A stretch of 64,000 bases of DNA from an unidentified eubacterium SCB49 (GTDB lineage: Bacteria > Bacteroidota > Bacteroidia > Flavobacteriales > Flavobacteriaceae): the NCBI GenBank assembly GCA_000170815.1, contig ABCO01000011.1, forward strand, positions 50,001-114,000, read 5' to 3'. Both the position numbers and the translations under genes were made by a program. The notes under the pieces are model-generated. The model worked only from the letters and a program-made list of their open reading frames with translations. It did no database searches and was not told the DNA's origin. Each line of letters begins with the position of its first letter. Within the stretch, counting starts at the first letter, position 1. Below are positions 25,904-34,540 of the stretch, one piece after another.

Positions 25904-26166
25904 TGCGAATTTACAAAATACTCGGGGTTATTTGCAATTTTGAAATGTTTTAGTTTTTCTGAAATGTTAATTCGGTATTTGTGGTGGGTTTAGTTGAGGA
26001 TTGTGCTAGTTTTAGTTAGTAGCATTAATCTAGTTCTAGGCTAGGACGATTTGCCCCACGATTGTCCCGCAAGTGGGACTTCACGATACACGATGTGTAA
26101 AATGTAACCTAGTTAAAGTCGTGTTTCAAACCGTCCCTATTTTAAGCTAAGGTTAAATGTAAAGAC
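25904..26166. other. Intergenic stretch with small hairpins, no gene seen
   Basis: About 260 bases between lpdA and the msrB terminator hold no convincing ORF. Visible features are GTCCC/GGGAC around GCAAGT near 26065-26080, three CACGAT words between 26056 and 26105, and CTAGTTCTAGGCTAG near 26031. It could be a decayed repeat or an RNA; I have no family match. Confidence 0.35.
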
Positions 26167-26205
26167 AAAAAAAACCAGCAAAAGGTGTGTTGCACCTAAA
26201 GCTGG
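26167..26205 (-). terminator. Terminator of the msrB operon
   Basis: On the minus strand CCAGC, TTT, AGGTG pairs with CACCT, TTT, GCTGG around CAACACA, and an eight-T run follows (plus-strand A-run 26167-26174). Confidence 0.82.
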
Positions 26206-26233
26206 ATAAATATTTAAAATTTCCGAAGTAAGA

Positions 26234-26632
26234 TTACTCCTTTTTAAAATCTACAGAGAGAGAGTTCACACAATAACGTTGTCCTGTTTCTGTTGGGCCG
26301 TCGTTAAATACATGTCCTAAATGGCTACCACAATTGGCACAAAGAATTTCTGTACGAATCATACCAAATGTAGTGTCTTTAATATACTCAACACTGCCTT
26401 CTATACTTTGGTCAAAACTAGGCCAACCACAACCACTATCAAATTTACTGTCACTATTAAATAATGGTGTTTTACAAGCACCACAAGCGTAACTTCCTTT
26501 TTCGAAAGTAAGGTTGTATGCGCCTGTATGTGGACGTTCTGTACCTTTTTCTCTTAGAATTCTGTAACGTTCTTCACCAAGTTCTTTTTTCCACTCGGAT
26601 TCTGATTTGTGCAAGGGATATTGTTTACTCAT
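26234..26632 (-). CDS. msrB: Peptide-methionine (R)-S-oxide reductase, cytosolic
   Basis: 132 residues, single-domain MsrB. Two zinc CxxC pairs are present (YACGACKTPLF and ILCANCGSHLGH). The substrate motif is SGCGWPSFDQS and the catalytic Cys lies in QRYCVNSLSVDF. It reduces the R form of methionine sulfoxide in proteins using thioredoxin. There is no signal peptide, so it acts in the cytosol. Its start overlaps the end of the exported MsrB paralogue by eight bases, implying coupled translation. Confidence 0.93.
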   Translation of the reverse strand: MSKQYPLHKSESEWKKELGEERYRILREKGTERPHTGAYNLTFEKGSYACGACKTPLFNSDSKFDSGCGWPSFDQSIEGSVEYIKDTTFGMIRTEILCANCGSHLGHVFNDGPTETGQRYCVNSLSVDFKKE

Positions 26633-27116
26633 TTTTTGCAGGTATAAAGTCTAATGCAGCACCATTAATACAATGTCTTTCTCCAGTTGTTTCTTTTGGA
26701 CCATCTCTAAATACGTGACCTAAATGACCGCCACAAGTACCGCAATGTTCTTCGTCACGTGTGTAGCCTATTTTATTATCTGTGCCAAAACTCACATTGC
26801 CTTCAATAGGTCTGTCAAAACTAGGCCATCCTGTACCGCTATCAAATTTATGTTCACTTTCAAATAATGGAGTGGCACAAGCTGCGCATACATAAGTTCC
26901 TTCTTCGTAATTTTTATTTAACGGACTTGAAAAGGGTGGTTCTGTACCAGCTTTTCTCAAAATGTCATATTCTTGTCTATCTAATACTTGTTTCCATTCT
27001 GCATCTGTCTTGACAACGGTAAAACTATTCGTTTTTGCGAGTGTTTTTTTGTCTTGTGCTTTTGAGTTACAACTAAAAGCGATAAACGCAATTGCTATTA
27101 ATAAAAGGTGTTTCAT
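26625..27116 (-). CDS. msrB: Peptide-methionine (R)-S-oxide reductase, lipoprotein form
   Basis: 163 residues. The opening MKHLLLIAIAFIAFSCNSKAQ is a lipoprotein signal with Cys16. The MsrB domain follows with zinc pairs YVCAACATPLF and HCGTCGGHLGH, SGTGWPSFDRP and catalytic Cys in ERHCINGAALDF. It should repair oxidised methionine in the periplasm or at the outer membrane, complementing the cytosolic paralogue downstream. The two differ clearly in sequence, so this is an old duplication, not a recent copy. Confidence 0.9.
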   Translation of the reverse strand: MKHLLLIAIAFIAFSCNSKAQDKKTLAKTNSFTVVKTDAEWKQVLDRQEYDILRKAGTEPPFSSPLNKNYEEGTYVCAACATPLFESEHKFDSGTGWPSFDRPIEGNVSFGTDNKIGYTRDEEHCGTCGGHLGHVFRDGPKETTGERHCINGAALDFIPAKNE

Positions 27117-27139
27117 GAATTTGGGTATGTTTAAGGTTG

Positions 27140-27640
27140 TTATTCTGTAATAGTTGCTATTTCTAATAAATCACTCATATCCAAATCAGCATTTGCAAAA
27201 TCTGCTGGTAATATGGCAATTCTAAAAATTTGGTCGTTAGTAAACTCATTACCTAACGTGTTTAGGTTAAAGTTTGCTCCTAAAAACAAACGCACATCAA
27301 CAAATGTGTGATCAAAGTTATATACTAAAGTTCCTTGTGAAGGGAAAAATGTTTGTGGAAGTTGACTCCACACATCTAATGAACCCCCTTGTCCATCTGG
27401 AACCACGTCTTCTAGTAAATAAACTAACACAACATCACTTTCAAAAACTTCAATGTTTCCAGGAATTGTAATAAGATTACTATAATTGTTATTTGCTGTA
27501 AAATTTACGGTAGTTTCAAAAACATTCCCTAAAATATTAACACCGTCTTGTCCAGGATCTCCTTGGATACCTTGATCGCCTTGACAAGAAGTTAGTAATA
27601 GTATTGTAAAAATGCTAAGTAAGGTTATTATCTTTTTCAT
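27140..27640 (-). CDS. Lipoprotein with short collagen-like stretch
   Basis: 166 residues. The signal peptide ends in LLTSC (Cys19), followed by a short collagen-like Gly-X-Y run, GDQGIQGDPGQDG. The remaining 130 residues are beta-rich, with VWSQLPQTFF, and end DMSDLLEIATITE. Such lipoproteins are frequent in Flavobacteriaceae and of unknown function. Position 23 bases upstream of the msrB pair suggests it leads the same operon, so it might be a target or helper of oxidative repair, though that is only positional. Confidence 0.75.
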   Translation of the reverse strand: MKKIITLLSIFTILLLTSCQGDQGIQGDPGQDGVNILGNVFETTVNFTANNNYSNLITIPGNIEVFESDVVLVYLLEDVVPDGQGGSLDVWSQLPQTFFPSQGTLVYNFDHTFVDVRLFLGANFNLNTLGNEFTNDQIFRIAILPADFANADLDMSDLLEIATITE

Positions 27641-27790
27641 AATATTCTATTTTTTTAAATTTAGAAGCAAAAGTTATTCCATTTATGGTGTAATTTCGAT
27701 TTAATGGACAGTATTAGCGTTAAAAATGTAAGTAAAGATATAGACGTTATGGTTGAAATTTCTATTTTTATCAAACAATAAACCATCATT

Positions 27791-28615
27791 ATGAAAATTA
27801 AAACTATTTTATCTCTTGTAGCTATTATTGCATTTGCAATAGGTTGTACTACAAACCCTTTTACAGGTAAAAAAACGATAGCATTAGTTCCCAATTCACA
27901 AATATTACCAATGTCGTATCAGCAATACGATGAGTTTTTAAGTACCAATAAAGTGATTACCGGCACGGTAGATTCAAAACGAATTAAAGATATTGGACAA
28001 AAGATATCTGTAGCTGCCGAGCGTTATTTAAATGCAAATGGTTATTCTGGTTATTTAAAAGATTATGCTTGGGACTATAACTTAGTACAAGATGATGCCA
28101 TAAACGCTTGGTGTATGCCAGGAGGAAAGATTGTTTTTTATACAGGAATTTTACCTATTGCCAAAAATGATGCAGGAATTGCAGCGATTATGGGGCACGA
28201 GGTTGCTCACGCTTTAGCAAATCACGGACAACAACGTATGAGTGCTAGTCAAGTTCAGGCATTAGGCGCAGTTGCAGGTAATGTTGCTTTAGCTAATAAT
28301 GCTGAAAATCAAGAAATGTTTAATCAATATTATGGAGTAGGTTCAAATGTGTTAGGAATGTTACCTTTTAGTAGAAGTCACGAGAGTGAAGCAGATAATA
28401 TAGGTTTAACTTTAATGGCAATTGCAGGATATGAGCCATTAGCTGCAGCAGATTTATGGAGAAGAATGAAAGAAGCAAGTGGAGGTAGTTCTACATCAGA
28501 GTTTCTGAGTACTCACCCTTCAAGTGATACGCGTATAAGTAATATTACTGCTTGGGCAGATGATGCTAGAGCTGAAGGTAGAAAATTTGGAGTTACCACA
28601 TTTAAAAAAGAATAA
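27791..28615 (+). CDS. M48 family metallopeptidase, lipoprotein
   Basis: 274 residues. Lipobox FAIGC gives a modified Cys near residue 19. The zinc site HExxH is at His136-His140 (MGHEVAHALANHG), and the third ligand is Glu198 in HESEADNIG. It lacks TPR repeats, so it resembles LoiP/YcaL-type outer-membrane M48 proteases, which degrade misfolded envelope proteins, rather than BepA. No regulator is adjacent. A strong terminator follows. Confidence 0.88.
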   Translation: MKIKTILSLVAIIAFAIGCTTNPFTGKKTIALVPNSQILPMSYQQYDEFLSTNKVITGTVDSKRIKDIGQKISVAAERYLNANGYSGYLKDYAWDYNLVQDDAINAWCMPGGKIVFYTGILPIAKNDAGIAAIMGHEVAHALANHGQQRMSASQVQALGAVAGNVALANNAENQEMFNQYYGVGSNVLGMLPFSRSHESEADNIGLTLMAIAGYEPLAAADLWRRMKEASGGSSTSEFLSTHPSSDTRISNITAWADDARAEGRKFGVTTFKKE

Positions 28616-28637
28616 AAACTATTTAAAGTTGTAATTT

Positions 28638-28665
28638 AACACCCGCTTAAAAGCGGGTGTTTTTT
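28638..28665 (+). terminator. Terminator after the M48 peptidase gene
   Basis: AACACCCGCTT (28638-28648) pairs with AAGCGGGTGTT (28651-28661) with an AA gap, followed by a T-run. The stem is long and GC-rich for this genome. Confidence 0.85.
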
Positions 28666-28681
28666 GTTTTAAAAAATAGAT

Positions 28682-29995
28682 ATGAGGAATTCTTTAGAAA
28701 AAGGAAGTAAGAAATTATTAAATGCATGGGCATTTTATGATTGGGCAAACTCTGTGTATAGCCTAGTGATTGCCTCTGCCGTTTTTCCTATTTTTTATGG
28801 GGCATTATTTAAAAAAGCAGGTGTAGAAACGGTGACTGTTTTTGGCGGTGTTATTAGAAGCACTCCACTGATTAGTTATACAACAGCTGCAGCATTTTTA
28901 TTAGTAGCAATTTTATCACCATTACTTTCGGGTATTGCAGATTATGTAGGAAACAAGAAAAATTTTATGAAATTTTTCTGTTATCTAGGAGCGCTATCTT
29001 GCATAGGGTTGTATTGGTTTAATTTAGAAAATATTCATACGAGCTTATTGTTTTACTTTTTTGGACTTGTGGGTTTTTGGGGGAGTTTAGTCTTTTACAA
29101 CTCATATTTGCCAGATGTAGCTCATAAAGAACAACAAGATGCTATTAGTGCAAAAGGATATTCATTAGGTTATATAGGTAGTGTTGTATTACTTATTTTT
29201 AATTTAGTTATGGTCATGCGTCCACAATGGTTTGGATTAGAAGCTAATGGAGAGGGTAGTATTCTAGCGATGAAAATATCATTTATCACTGTAGGAGTAT
29301 GGTGGATTGCTTTTAGTCAATATTCGTTTTACCACCTTCCAAAGGGTAATAAAAACAAGGATAAAATTACTAAAGATGTGTTGTTTAATGGTTTTAAAGA
29401 ATTAAAAACAGTCTATAGTAGTCTAACTGAAAACCTAAAACTTAAACGTTTTTTACTTGCCTTTTTTGTCTATAGTATGGCGGTACAAACAGTAATGCTA
29501 GTAGCAACGTATTTTGGGGAACAAGAGATTGCTTGGGGCGATGATGATGCTAAAACACTGGGGTTGATTATCAGTATTTTGATAATACAATTGGTAGCGG
29601 TTTTTGGAGCCTTTTTGACATCCTTTAGCTCTAGACGCTTCGGAAATATTAATACTTTAGTCGTTATTAATATTGTTTGGGTACTATTATGCGTAGCCGC
29701 ATTTTTTATCACAGAACCCATCCAGTTTTATACAACGGCAGGTTTTGTAGGGTTAGTAATGGGAGGGATACAATCTTTGTCTCGTTCTACTTATTCAAAA
29801 TTTTTACCAGAAACTAATGACACAACATCTTATTTTAGTTTTTATGATGTTGCAGAAAAGATAGGAATTGTAATAGGGATGCTATTATATGGATTTATTG
29901 ATCAAATAACAGGGTCAATGCGTAATTCAATCTTATTTTTAGTGATTTTCTTTATAGCAGGAGTCTTTTTACTTTTGCGCATACCTAAAAAATAA
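28682..29995 (+). CDS. MFS transporter, UMF1/Atg22-like family
   Basis: 437 residues with about twelve membrane helices. The opening LLNAWAFYDWANSVYSLVIASAVFPIFY is the signature of the UMF1 family (WAxYDWANS), related to yeast Atg22 vacuolar amino-acid exporters. Further marks are the SGIADYVGNKK loop after helix 2-3 and GLVMGGIQSLSRSTYSKFLPE. The substrate is unknown; amino-acid or other metabolite export is a guess from Atg22. The gene starts 16 bases after the previous terminator. Confidence 0.8.
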   Translation: MRNSLEKGSKKLLNAWAFYDWANSVYSLVIASAVFPIFYGALFKKAGVETVTVFGGVIRSTPLISYTTAAAFLLVAILSPLLSGIADYVGNKKNFMKFFCYLGALSCIGLYWFNLENIHTSLLFYFFGLVGFWGSLVFYNSYLPDVAHKEQQDAISAKGYSLGYIGSVVLLIFNLVMVMRPQWFGLEANGEGSILAMKISFITVGVWWIAFSQYSFYHLPKGNKNKDKITKDVLFNGFKELKTVYSSLTENLKLKRFLLAFFVYSMAVQTVMLVATYFGEQEIAWGDDDAKTLGLIISILIIQLVAVFGAFLTSFSSRRFGNINTLVVINIVWVLLCVAAFFITEPIQFYTTAGFVGLVMGGIQSLSRSTYSKFLPETNDTTSYFSFYDVAEKIGIVIGMLLYGFIDQITGSMRNSILFLVIFFIAGVFLLLRIPKK

Positions 29996-30016
29996 GCCTT
30001 TTATGCAATTTTTTGG

Positions 30017-30024
30017 TATGTTTG
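30017..30024 (+). promoter_or_regulatory. -7 box TATGTTTG for the three-repeat lipoprotein
   Basis: An exact TAnnTTTG match 28 bases before the ATG at 30053. No clear -33 TTTG lies at the right distance. Confidence 0.42.
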
Positions 30025-30052
30025 CGTTTAATACAAAACTTAAAACTTATCT

Positions 30053-31519
30053 ATGAAATTATTTACTTCACTTAGATGGATGATGATACCAATGGTTGTC
30101 CTTTTATTTGCTTCTTGTGATAATGAACCAATTGATGCCAATTTTCCAGATATTGAGGAGGAAGTGATACTAGAGCCAGGTCAGCTTGTCGCTACATTTA
30201 ATGGAAATTCTGCATTTAATGCAGGAGTTACATCTGGAGTCTTATCTTCAGATGGTTTTTTAGTTCTATCTGGAGCTAATCAAGGATCAGATGAAATACT
30301 TTCATTATCAGTAGAAAATGCTGAAGTAGGATCTTTTAGTTTAAATGCAGGTGAAGGAACTCTTAACTCGGCAGTATTTACAATTGTAGAAGAAGCAGCA
30401 AACCCATATACTACAGCAACTGCTTTAGGTGGTTCTGGTTCAATGATTATCACAGAGCTTGATATGACCGAACAAATTGTAAGTGGTACGTTTGGTTTTA
30501 TTGCTAATAGAATAAAACTAGATGCAGCAGGTAATCCGGTAAATGATAGTTCTGGTAACCCAATTATAGAAACACTATCTGCTTCTAATGGTGAGTATTT
30601 TCAAATTCCTTTTACACTAGAAAACACTGATGATGGTGGAGGTGAAGATGATGATACTATTCCAGATGGTGATCAGAACGTGAGTAATTCATTTGAAGCA
30701 TATATTGATGCCGAAGGAAATGAAAATGATGGTCAATTTGTTGGAGAAACAATAGTGACTGATCTTGCTAGCGTAGGGGGAGTTCCTGTAGTGAGAATTA
30801 CAGCGATCAATACAGATGGAGAGTCTATTAGAATTGATATTCCAGAAGAACTTGAATTAGGTACCTATGATATGGTAGATTTATCTGATGGTACAGAGTT
30901 AATTGCATTATACAGTGATGGTCAAGGTACTGCAAATCTTACTTCAAACCCAGGTACACTTACAATAACAGATTTTAGTAAAGCAACAGGACGAATTGTA
31001 GGAACATTTGAGTTTACAGCTACAGATCCTTTAGATAATAAAACAAATATAGTGGAAGCTTCAAATGGTGAGTTTACAATTTATTACGAGCCAAATCCAG
31101 AAAATATTCCAGAGCCTATTACAGTTCTTATAGATGAAGTTGCCCTAGTGCCTACAGAAGTAGAAACGGGTGTTTATCTATTTGCAGGATCTGATGCAGA
31201 AGTTGTTACTTTTACTGCTGCAGACGAATTACAAAGTGTTACAGTTACATTCCCAAGAGATATTACTACTGGAACGTATACAATGGTACCTGAGCAAATA
31301 GACGGTAGTGAAGTAATTGGTTTCTATACACCAGATACTGAAATTATAGTACCGCAAGTATTTACATCTATCACAGGAACTTTTAATGTGAATAGTTATG
31401 ATACTATAACAGGTAACATAGAAGGTACTTTTAGCTTTACAGCAACAGACCCAACAGGGCAAGATAGTACGGTATATGAAATCACAGAAGGTACTTTCTT
31501 TTTTACTATTGAAGATTAG
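30053..31519 (+). CDS. Lipoprotein with three tandem DUF6252-like domains
   Basis: 488 residues. The signal peptide ends in LLFASC (Cys23), with acidic residues after it. Three related modules follow at roughly 45-195, 210-350 and 353-488. Each ends with a shared pattern: SGTFGFIA, GTFEFTATDPLDN and GTFSFTATDPTGQ, followed by an Asn/Glu-Gly-xF tail (NGEYFQIPF, NGEFTIYYE, EGTFFFTIED). The middle contains an acidic linker DDGGGEDDDTIPDGD. It is probably a beta-sandwich surface protein. The DUF6252 name is from memory, and no function is known. Confidence 0.72.
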   Translation: MKLFTSLRWMMIPMVVLLFASCDNEPIDANFPDIEEEVILEPGQLVATFNGNSAFNAGVTSGVLSSDGFLVLSGANQGSDEILSLSVENAEVGSFSLNAGEGTLNSAVFTIVEEAANPYTTATALGGSGSMIITELDMTEQIVSGTFGFIANRIKLDAAGNPVNDSSGNPIIETLSASNGEYFQIPFTLENTDDGGGEDDDTIPDGDQNVSNSFEAYIDAEGNENDGQFVGETIVTDLASVGGVPVVRITAINTDGESIRIDIPEELELGTYDMVDLSDGTELIALYSDGQGTANLTSNPGTLTITDFSKATGRIVGTFEFTATDPLDNKTNIVEASNGEFTIYYEPNPENIPEPITVLIDEVALVPTEVETGVYLFAGSDAEVVTFTAADELQSVTVTFPRDITTGTYTMVPEQIDGSEVIGFYTPDTEIIVPQVFTSITGTFNVNSYDTITGNIEGTFSFTATDPTGQDSTVYEITEGTFFFTIED

Positions 31520-31550
31520 TAGCGTATTTCTGAAGTAATAGATATTTAAC

Positions 31551-31587
31551 AAAAAAAAATGCCACGATTTATCGTGGCATTTTTTTT
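31551..31587. terminator. Bidirectional terminator
   Basis: ATGCCACGAT (31559-31568) pairs with ATCGTGGCAT (31571-31580) around TT, with A-run and T-run flanks. It separates the three-repeat lipoprotein gene from the converging ECF operon. Confidence 0.88.
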
Positions 31588-31600
31588 ATAAGAGAGTATT

Positions 31601-32335
31601 TTAGTCTGATTCTATATCTCCAGAACCACTCACTTTTGTATCTGTTTTATCTGGATTACCACGATATGTAATATCTCCAGAGCCATTAACACGTGCTTTG
31701 ATACTCTTTTTAGCATTTACGTTTAAATCACCTGATCCAGAAACAAATGCGCTTGTATGATCTGTTAAAAGGTCATTTGCGTCAAAATCTCCACTACCAC
31801 TCACTTTAGCTTTAAAGTTTGTAGCATTTCCTTTTAAACGAATATCTCCACTACCTGTAAGATTTGAATCAAGGTTTTCTGTTTCTACTAAAAGGTTAAT
31901 ATCTCCAGAACCTGTAAGTGTCACTTCCATAGTGCTTGCTTTTATAGTTGCGTTACTTTCAATATCACCAGAACCTACAAGTGATACTTTATCTAAATCT
32001 GTAAATGGAACTTCTACAATAATCCCTTTTTTAGAACGAATACCATTAATAGTATTTCTAAGCGTAATTTTAAGCTTACCGGCTATAGAGGTTATTTCAA
32101 CATATTCGTGTAGATTTTCATCTGTTGTAACTGTAATTATACCTTCTGCACCTTTAACAAGTGTAACGTCCATAGAGCCAACAACGTTTATTTCGTCATA
32201 GTCAGATACTTCTATGGTTTCTGTCGTGATTATACCATTTCCTTTTGCCCCTTTACTACCCCAAGACTGTGCACAAGAGGTTAAGGTGAATAGCGATAAC
32301 GCTATAAGAGTTGTAATTTTTGTGATTGTTTTCAT
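31601..32335 (-). CDS. DUF2807 GIN-domain lipoprotein with GSGD repeats
   Basis: 244 residues. Lipobox LTSC gives Cys21. The mature part is a putative auto-transporter adhesin head GIN domain (DUF2807). Its mark is a short repeat GSGD(I/F/L) seen seven times, each about 19 residues apart (LVGSGDIES, LTGSGDINL, LTGSGDIRL, VSGSGDFDA, VSGSGDLNV, VNGSGDITY, VSGSGDIES), plus one GSMD. This predicts a right-handed beta-helix with a polar ladder. It is the last gene of the sigma-factor operon, 21 bases after the DYG-repeat protein. It is likely a surface lipoprotein; adhesin activity is unproven. Confidence 0.85.
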   Translation of the reverse strand: MKTITKITTLIALSLFTLTSCAQSWGSKGAKGNGIITTETIEVSDYDEINVVGSMDVTLVKGAEGIITVTTDENLHEYVEITSIAGKLKITLRNTINGIRSKKGIIVEVPFTDLDKVSLVGSGDIESNATIKASTMEVTLTGSGDINLLVETENLDSNLTGSGDIRLKGNATNFKAKVSGSGDFDANDLLTDHTSAFVSGSGDLNVNAKKSIKARVNGSGDITYRGNPDKTDTKVSGSGDIESD

Positions 32336-32356
32336 ATTATTTTATTATTGATTGAT

Positions 32357-33445
32357 TTAGTTTTTAAAAAAAGTAACACCGCCGTAATCTGAGGTTATAC
32401 TCACTGTGTTTCCGCTATTTTCAGTTTTGTGGTATCCAGCATATCTTTTTTCGGTACTATCTTTATGAGATTTAGTTATTTCTACAGTGTCAGAACCTTT
32501 AAAGCTTGCATAATCTAGGTTTAATGTAAAATCAAAAGTATAATCTTCATCAAACCCAACTTTTACACCAGTATAGTCAGAACGAATTACCACTTCTTTA
32601 GCACCGGCGGTTAATTTTTCTACTATAATAGAGCCATAATCTGTATTAAGGTTTAAGTCACCATTAATGATGCCTAATTTATTTGAAATATAATCACCAC
32701 GCCCAACTACATTTGTAGCTTTCCCTACTTTTACGGTACCATAGTCACAGTCATAATCAAGGTCTGCAACTTCACCAATCTCGCTACTCGTGTAATCTGC
32801 TTCTAGTTCTAGTTTTTCTACTTTATCTAGTGTGAAACCAGAATAATCTGCATCTATATGACCACTTTTCATATATTGAATAGTAGATTTACTTGTATAG
32901 TCAAATTCAAGATAATTGTCATCTGCGAGTAGCTCACCAATTATTAATTGGCCATAATCACAATTTATACGAGCGTGACCTTCTAGTCTATCAATACGGA
33001 TAGTACCGTAATCATTGTCAAGATCTACAGCGTTTGTAATCGGAATTTTAATGGTGTAGTTTATTTCCATAGAGACATTATCATTATCTCCAAACCAGCT
33101 ACTCCATAACGATTTGTTTTCACTACCAAAACGTGTTACAGCTTTTACTAAACTACTATTAGCTGTAAAGTCTACTTTAATTTCTTTTAGCTTTTCGTTT
33201 GCTTTGCTCTCGCTATTAGCGTGAGTAGTAATAGAGACGTCAATAACAGTTCTGTTTTCATTCCAGGTAACAATATCAATACTTCCGTAGCTATTATCTA
33301 TTTCTAAAGCTGCGCTTGGGCTTACTTCATATTCTTTATGGATTTTCTTTTCTGCTTTATACTTGCCTCTTGGGCCTTCTGTATTAGCTACTGCCATAAA
33401 AGGGAGTAGTAAGGCTACTACTAGTAGGTTATAATATATTTTCAT
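32357..33445 (-). CDS. DUF4097-like secreted protein with DYG repeats
   Basis: 362 residues, signal peptide ending near AVANTEG. From residue 45 onward a short beta repeat recurs about eleven times, each carrying an Asp/Ser-Tyr-Gly or Asp-Tyr-Thr/Ser corner: NSYGSIDI, NDYGTIRI, CDYGQLII, ADYSGFTL, ADYTSSEI, CDYGTVKV, TDYGSIIV, SDYTGVKV, SDYGGVTF. This is a solenoid in the same broad class as DUF4097/DUF2807 adhesin-like proteins. It overlaps the anti-sigma-like gene by 17 bases and precedes the DUF2807 lipoprotein, so all four genes form one operon. Function unknown. Confidence 0.78.
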   Translation of the reverse strand: MKIYYNLLVVALLLPFMAVANTEGPRGKYKAEKKIHKEYEVSPSAALEIDNSYGSIDIVTWNENRTVIDVSITTHANSESKANEKLKEIKVDFTANSSLVKAVTRFGSENKSLWSSWFGDNDNVSMEINYTIKIPITNAVDLDNDYGTIRIDRLEGHARINCDYGQLIIGELLADDNYLEFDYTSKSTIQYMKSGHIDADYSGFTLDKVEKLELEADYTSSEIGEVADLDYDCDYGTVKVGKATNVVGRGDYISNKLGIINGDLNLNTDYGSIIVEKLTAGAKEVVIRSDYTGVKVGFDEDYTFDFTLNLDYASFKGSDTVEITKSHKDSTEKRYAGYHKTENSGNTVSITSDYGGVTFFKN

Positions 33446-33980
33446 TATGCTCTATTTTAAAGGTTTTTAACTCGTCTATTTGTGCAGCTACTTCTTTTAA
33501 TAAGTCAATTCTACTCTGAAAATTAGCAATCATTGCATAAATAACACGTTTGTCTTGACCGCTTTTAGTAAGGTCTACTTTTAATAATTTATATTCTGTT
33601 TCAAGGATGGTTAGTTGTTTTATGGCATCGGCTACCATTTTTTCCGTTTCGGGTGTTTTGATACTTTGTAAATCCCGTAATTCTTGATTAATAGCATTTG
33701 TAAAAAATGATTGTGTCTGTTGCATTTCTGGCGAGACACTTGCTAAATCTGCTTCTTGAGGTTTAGTTTGAACAAATAGTAAGCTAAAACCAAGTAGTAT
33801 AATTACAGAGGCAGCGATAGACAATGTTCTCCAAGAAAAATCATTTTTCTTTTTCTCTTGAATAGCTTCACGTTGTTGTAGTCTATCTGCAAAGCGATGT
33901 TTATGTCCCGCTTTAGGTTCCTGTGTTTCTAGATCTTCTTTAAGTCTAGCAAACATGTCTTTCATAGGATCATTGCTCAT
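33429..33980 (-). CDS. Probable membrane anti-sigma factor
   Basis: 183 residues. The cytosolic N-terminus (about 1-47) is charged (FARLKEDLETQEPKAGHKHRFADRLQQRE). One membrane helix follows (RTLSIAASVIILLGFSLLFVQ, about 47-67), then a periplasmic helical domain ending TFKIEHNENIL. No zinc HxxxCxxC motif is present, so it is not a ZAS-type anti-sigma. Its start overlaps the ECF sigma stop by four bases. Topology and position suggest it holds the sigma factor at the membrane until an envelope signal arrives; that is inference. Confidence 0.68.
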   Translation of the reverse strand: MSNDPMKDMFARLKEDLETQEPKAGHKHRFADRLQQREAIQEKKKNDFSWRTLSIAASVIILLGFSLLFVQTKPQEADLASVSPEMQQTQSFFTNAINQELRDLQSIKTPETEKMVADAIKQLTILETEYKLLKVDLTKSGQDKRVIYAMIANFQSRIDLLKEVAAQIDELKTFKIEHNENIL

Positions 33981-34540
33981 AATCGTTCTATTTTAGTTCT
34001 TAAACTTTCTTTTGCACGAGATAATAATGTTCTTGCATTACCATAACTCACGTTTAGTATTTCACTGATCTCTTCATAATCATAGCCTTCCATATAATGA
34101 AGACTAATTACTTGTCTGTATTTATCATTTAAAAGGTCCATTGCTTGCATTAATTGACCCGCTTCTACGCTTTTATAATCTTCTTCAGAAATACCATTAC
34201 TTGCTATTTCTTCTGTTTGATCTTCAATGGTCATTCCATCATAATCGTCTACAGATATAAACCGAGCAGATTTTTTGTATTGAGTAATACTATTATTCAC
34301 TACAATTCTTTTTAACCAAGCCCCAAAAGTTGCAGTTCCTTTAAAGCTGTCAATTTTGTCAAAAGCAGCTATAAACGATTCTTGCATCACATCTTCTGCT
34401 TCGGCCGTATTTTTTACAATACGCAAAGCCACATTATACATCGCTTTATTGTATCTATTATAAACCTCTAGTTGTGCTAGTTGGTTCTCCTTTTTACAAA
34501 GCGAAACAAGATTGGATATGTCTGTTGTGGTTAGTGACAC
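33977..34540 (-). CDS. ECF-type RNA polymerase sigma factor
   Basis: 187 residues. Region 2 (YNKAMYNVALRIVKNTAEAEDVMQESFIAAFDKIDSF) binds the -10 element and core polymerase. Region 4 (LNDKYRQVISLHYMEGYDYEEISEILNVSYGNARTLLSRAKESL) is the helix-turn-helix for the -35. The linker is acidic. The start is GTG. It leads an operon with a membrane anti-sigma candidate and two repeat-rich exported proteins. The upstream region contains GTAACA-like text on the minus strand that might be an autoregulated -35, but I cannot confirm it. Confidence 0.9.
   Translation of the reverse strand: MSLTTTDISNLVSLCKKENQLAQLEVYNRYNKAMYNVALRIVKNTAEAEDVMQESFIAAFDKIDSFKGTATFGAWLKRIVVNNSITQYKKSARFISVDDYDGMTIEDQTEEIASNGISEEDYKSVEAGQLMQAMDLLNDKYRQVISLHYMEGYDYEEISEILNVSYGNARTLLSRAKESLRTKIERL

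Noticed and set aside
31229..31552. 107-codon antisense frame at the end of the three-repeat lipoprotein gene
   Set aside because: Cys/Tyr/Arg-rich translation typical of shadow frames, covering a well-defined sense gene and the terminator.
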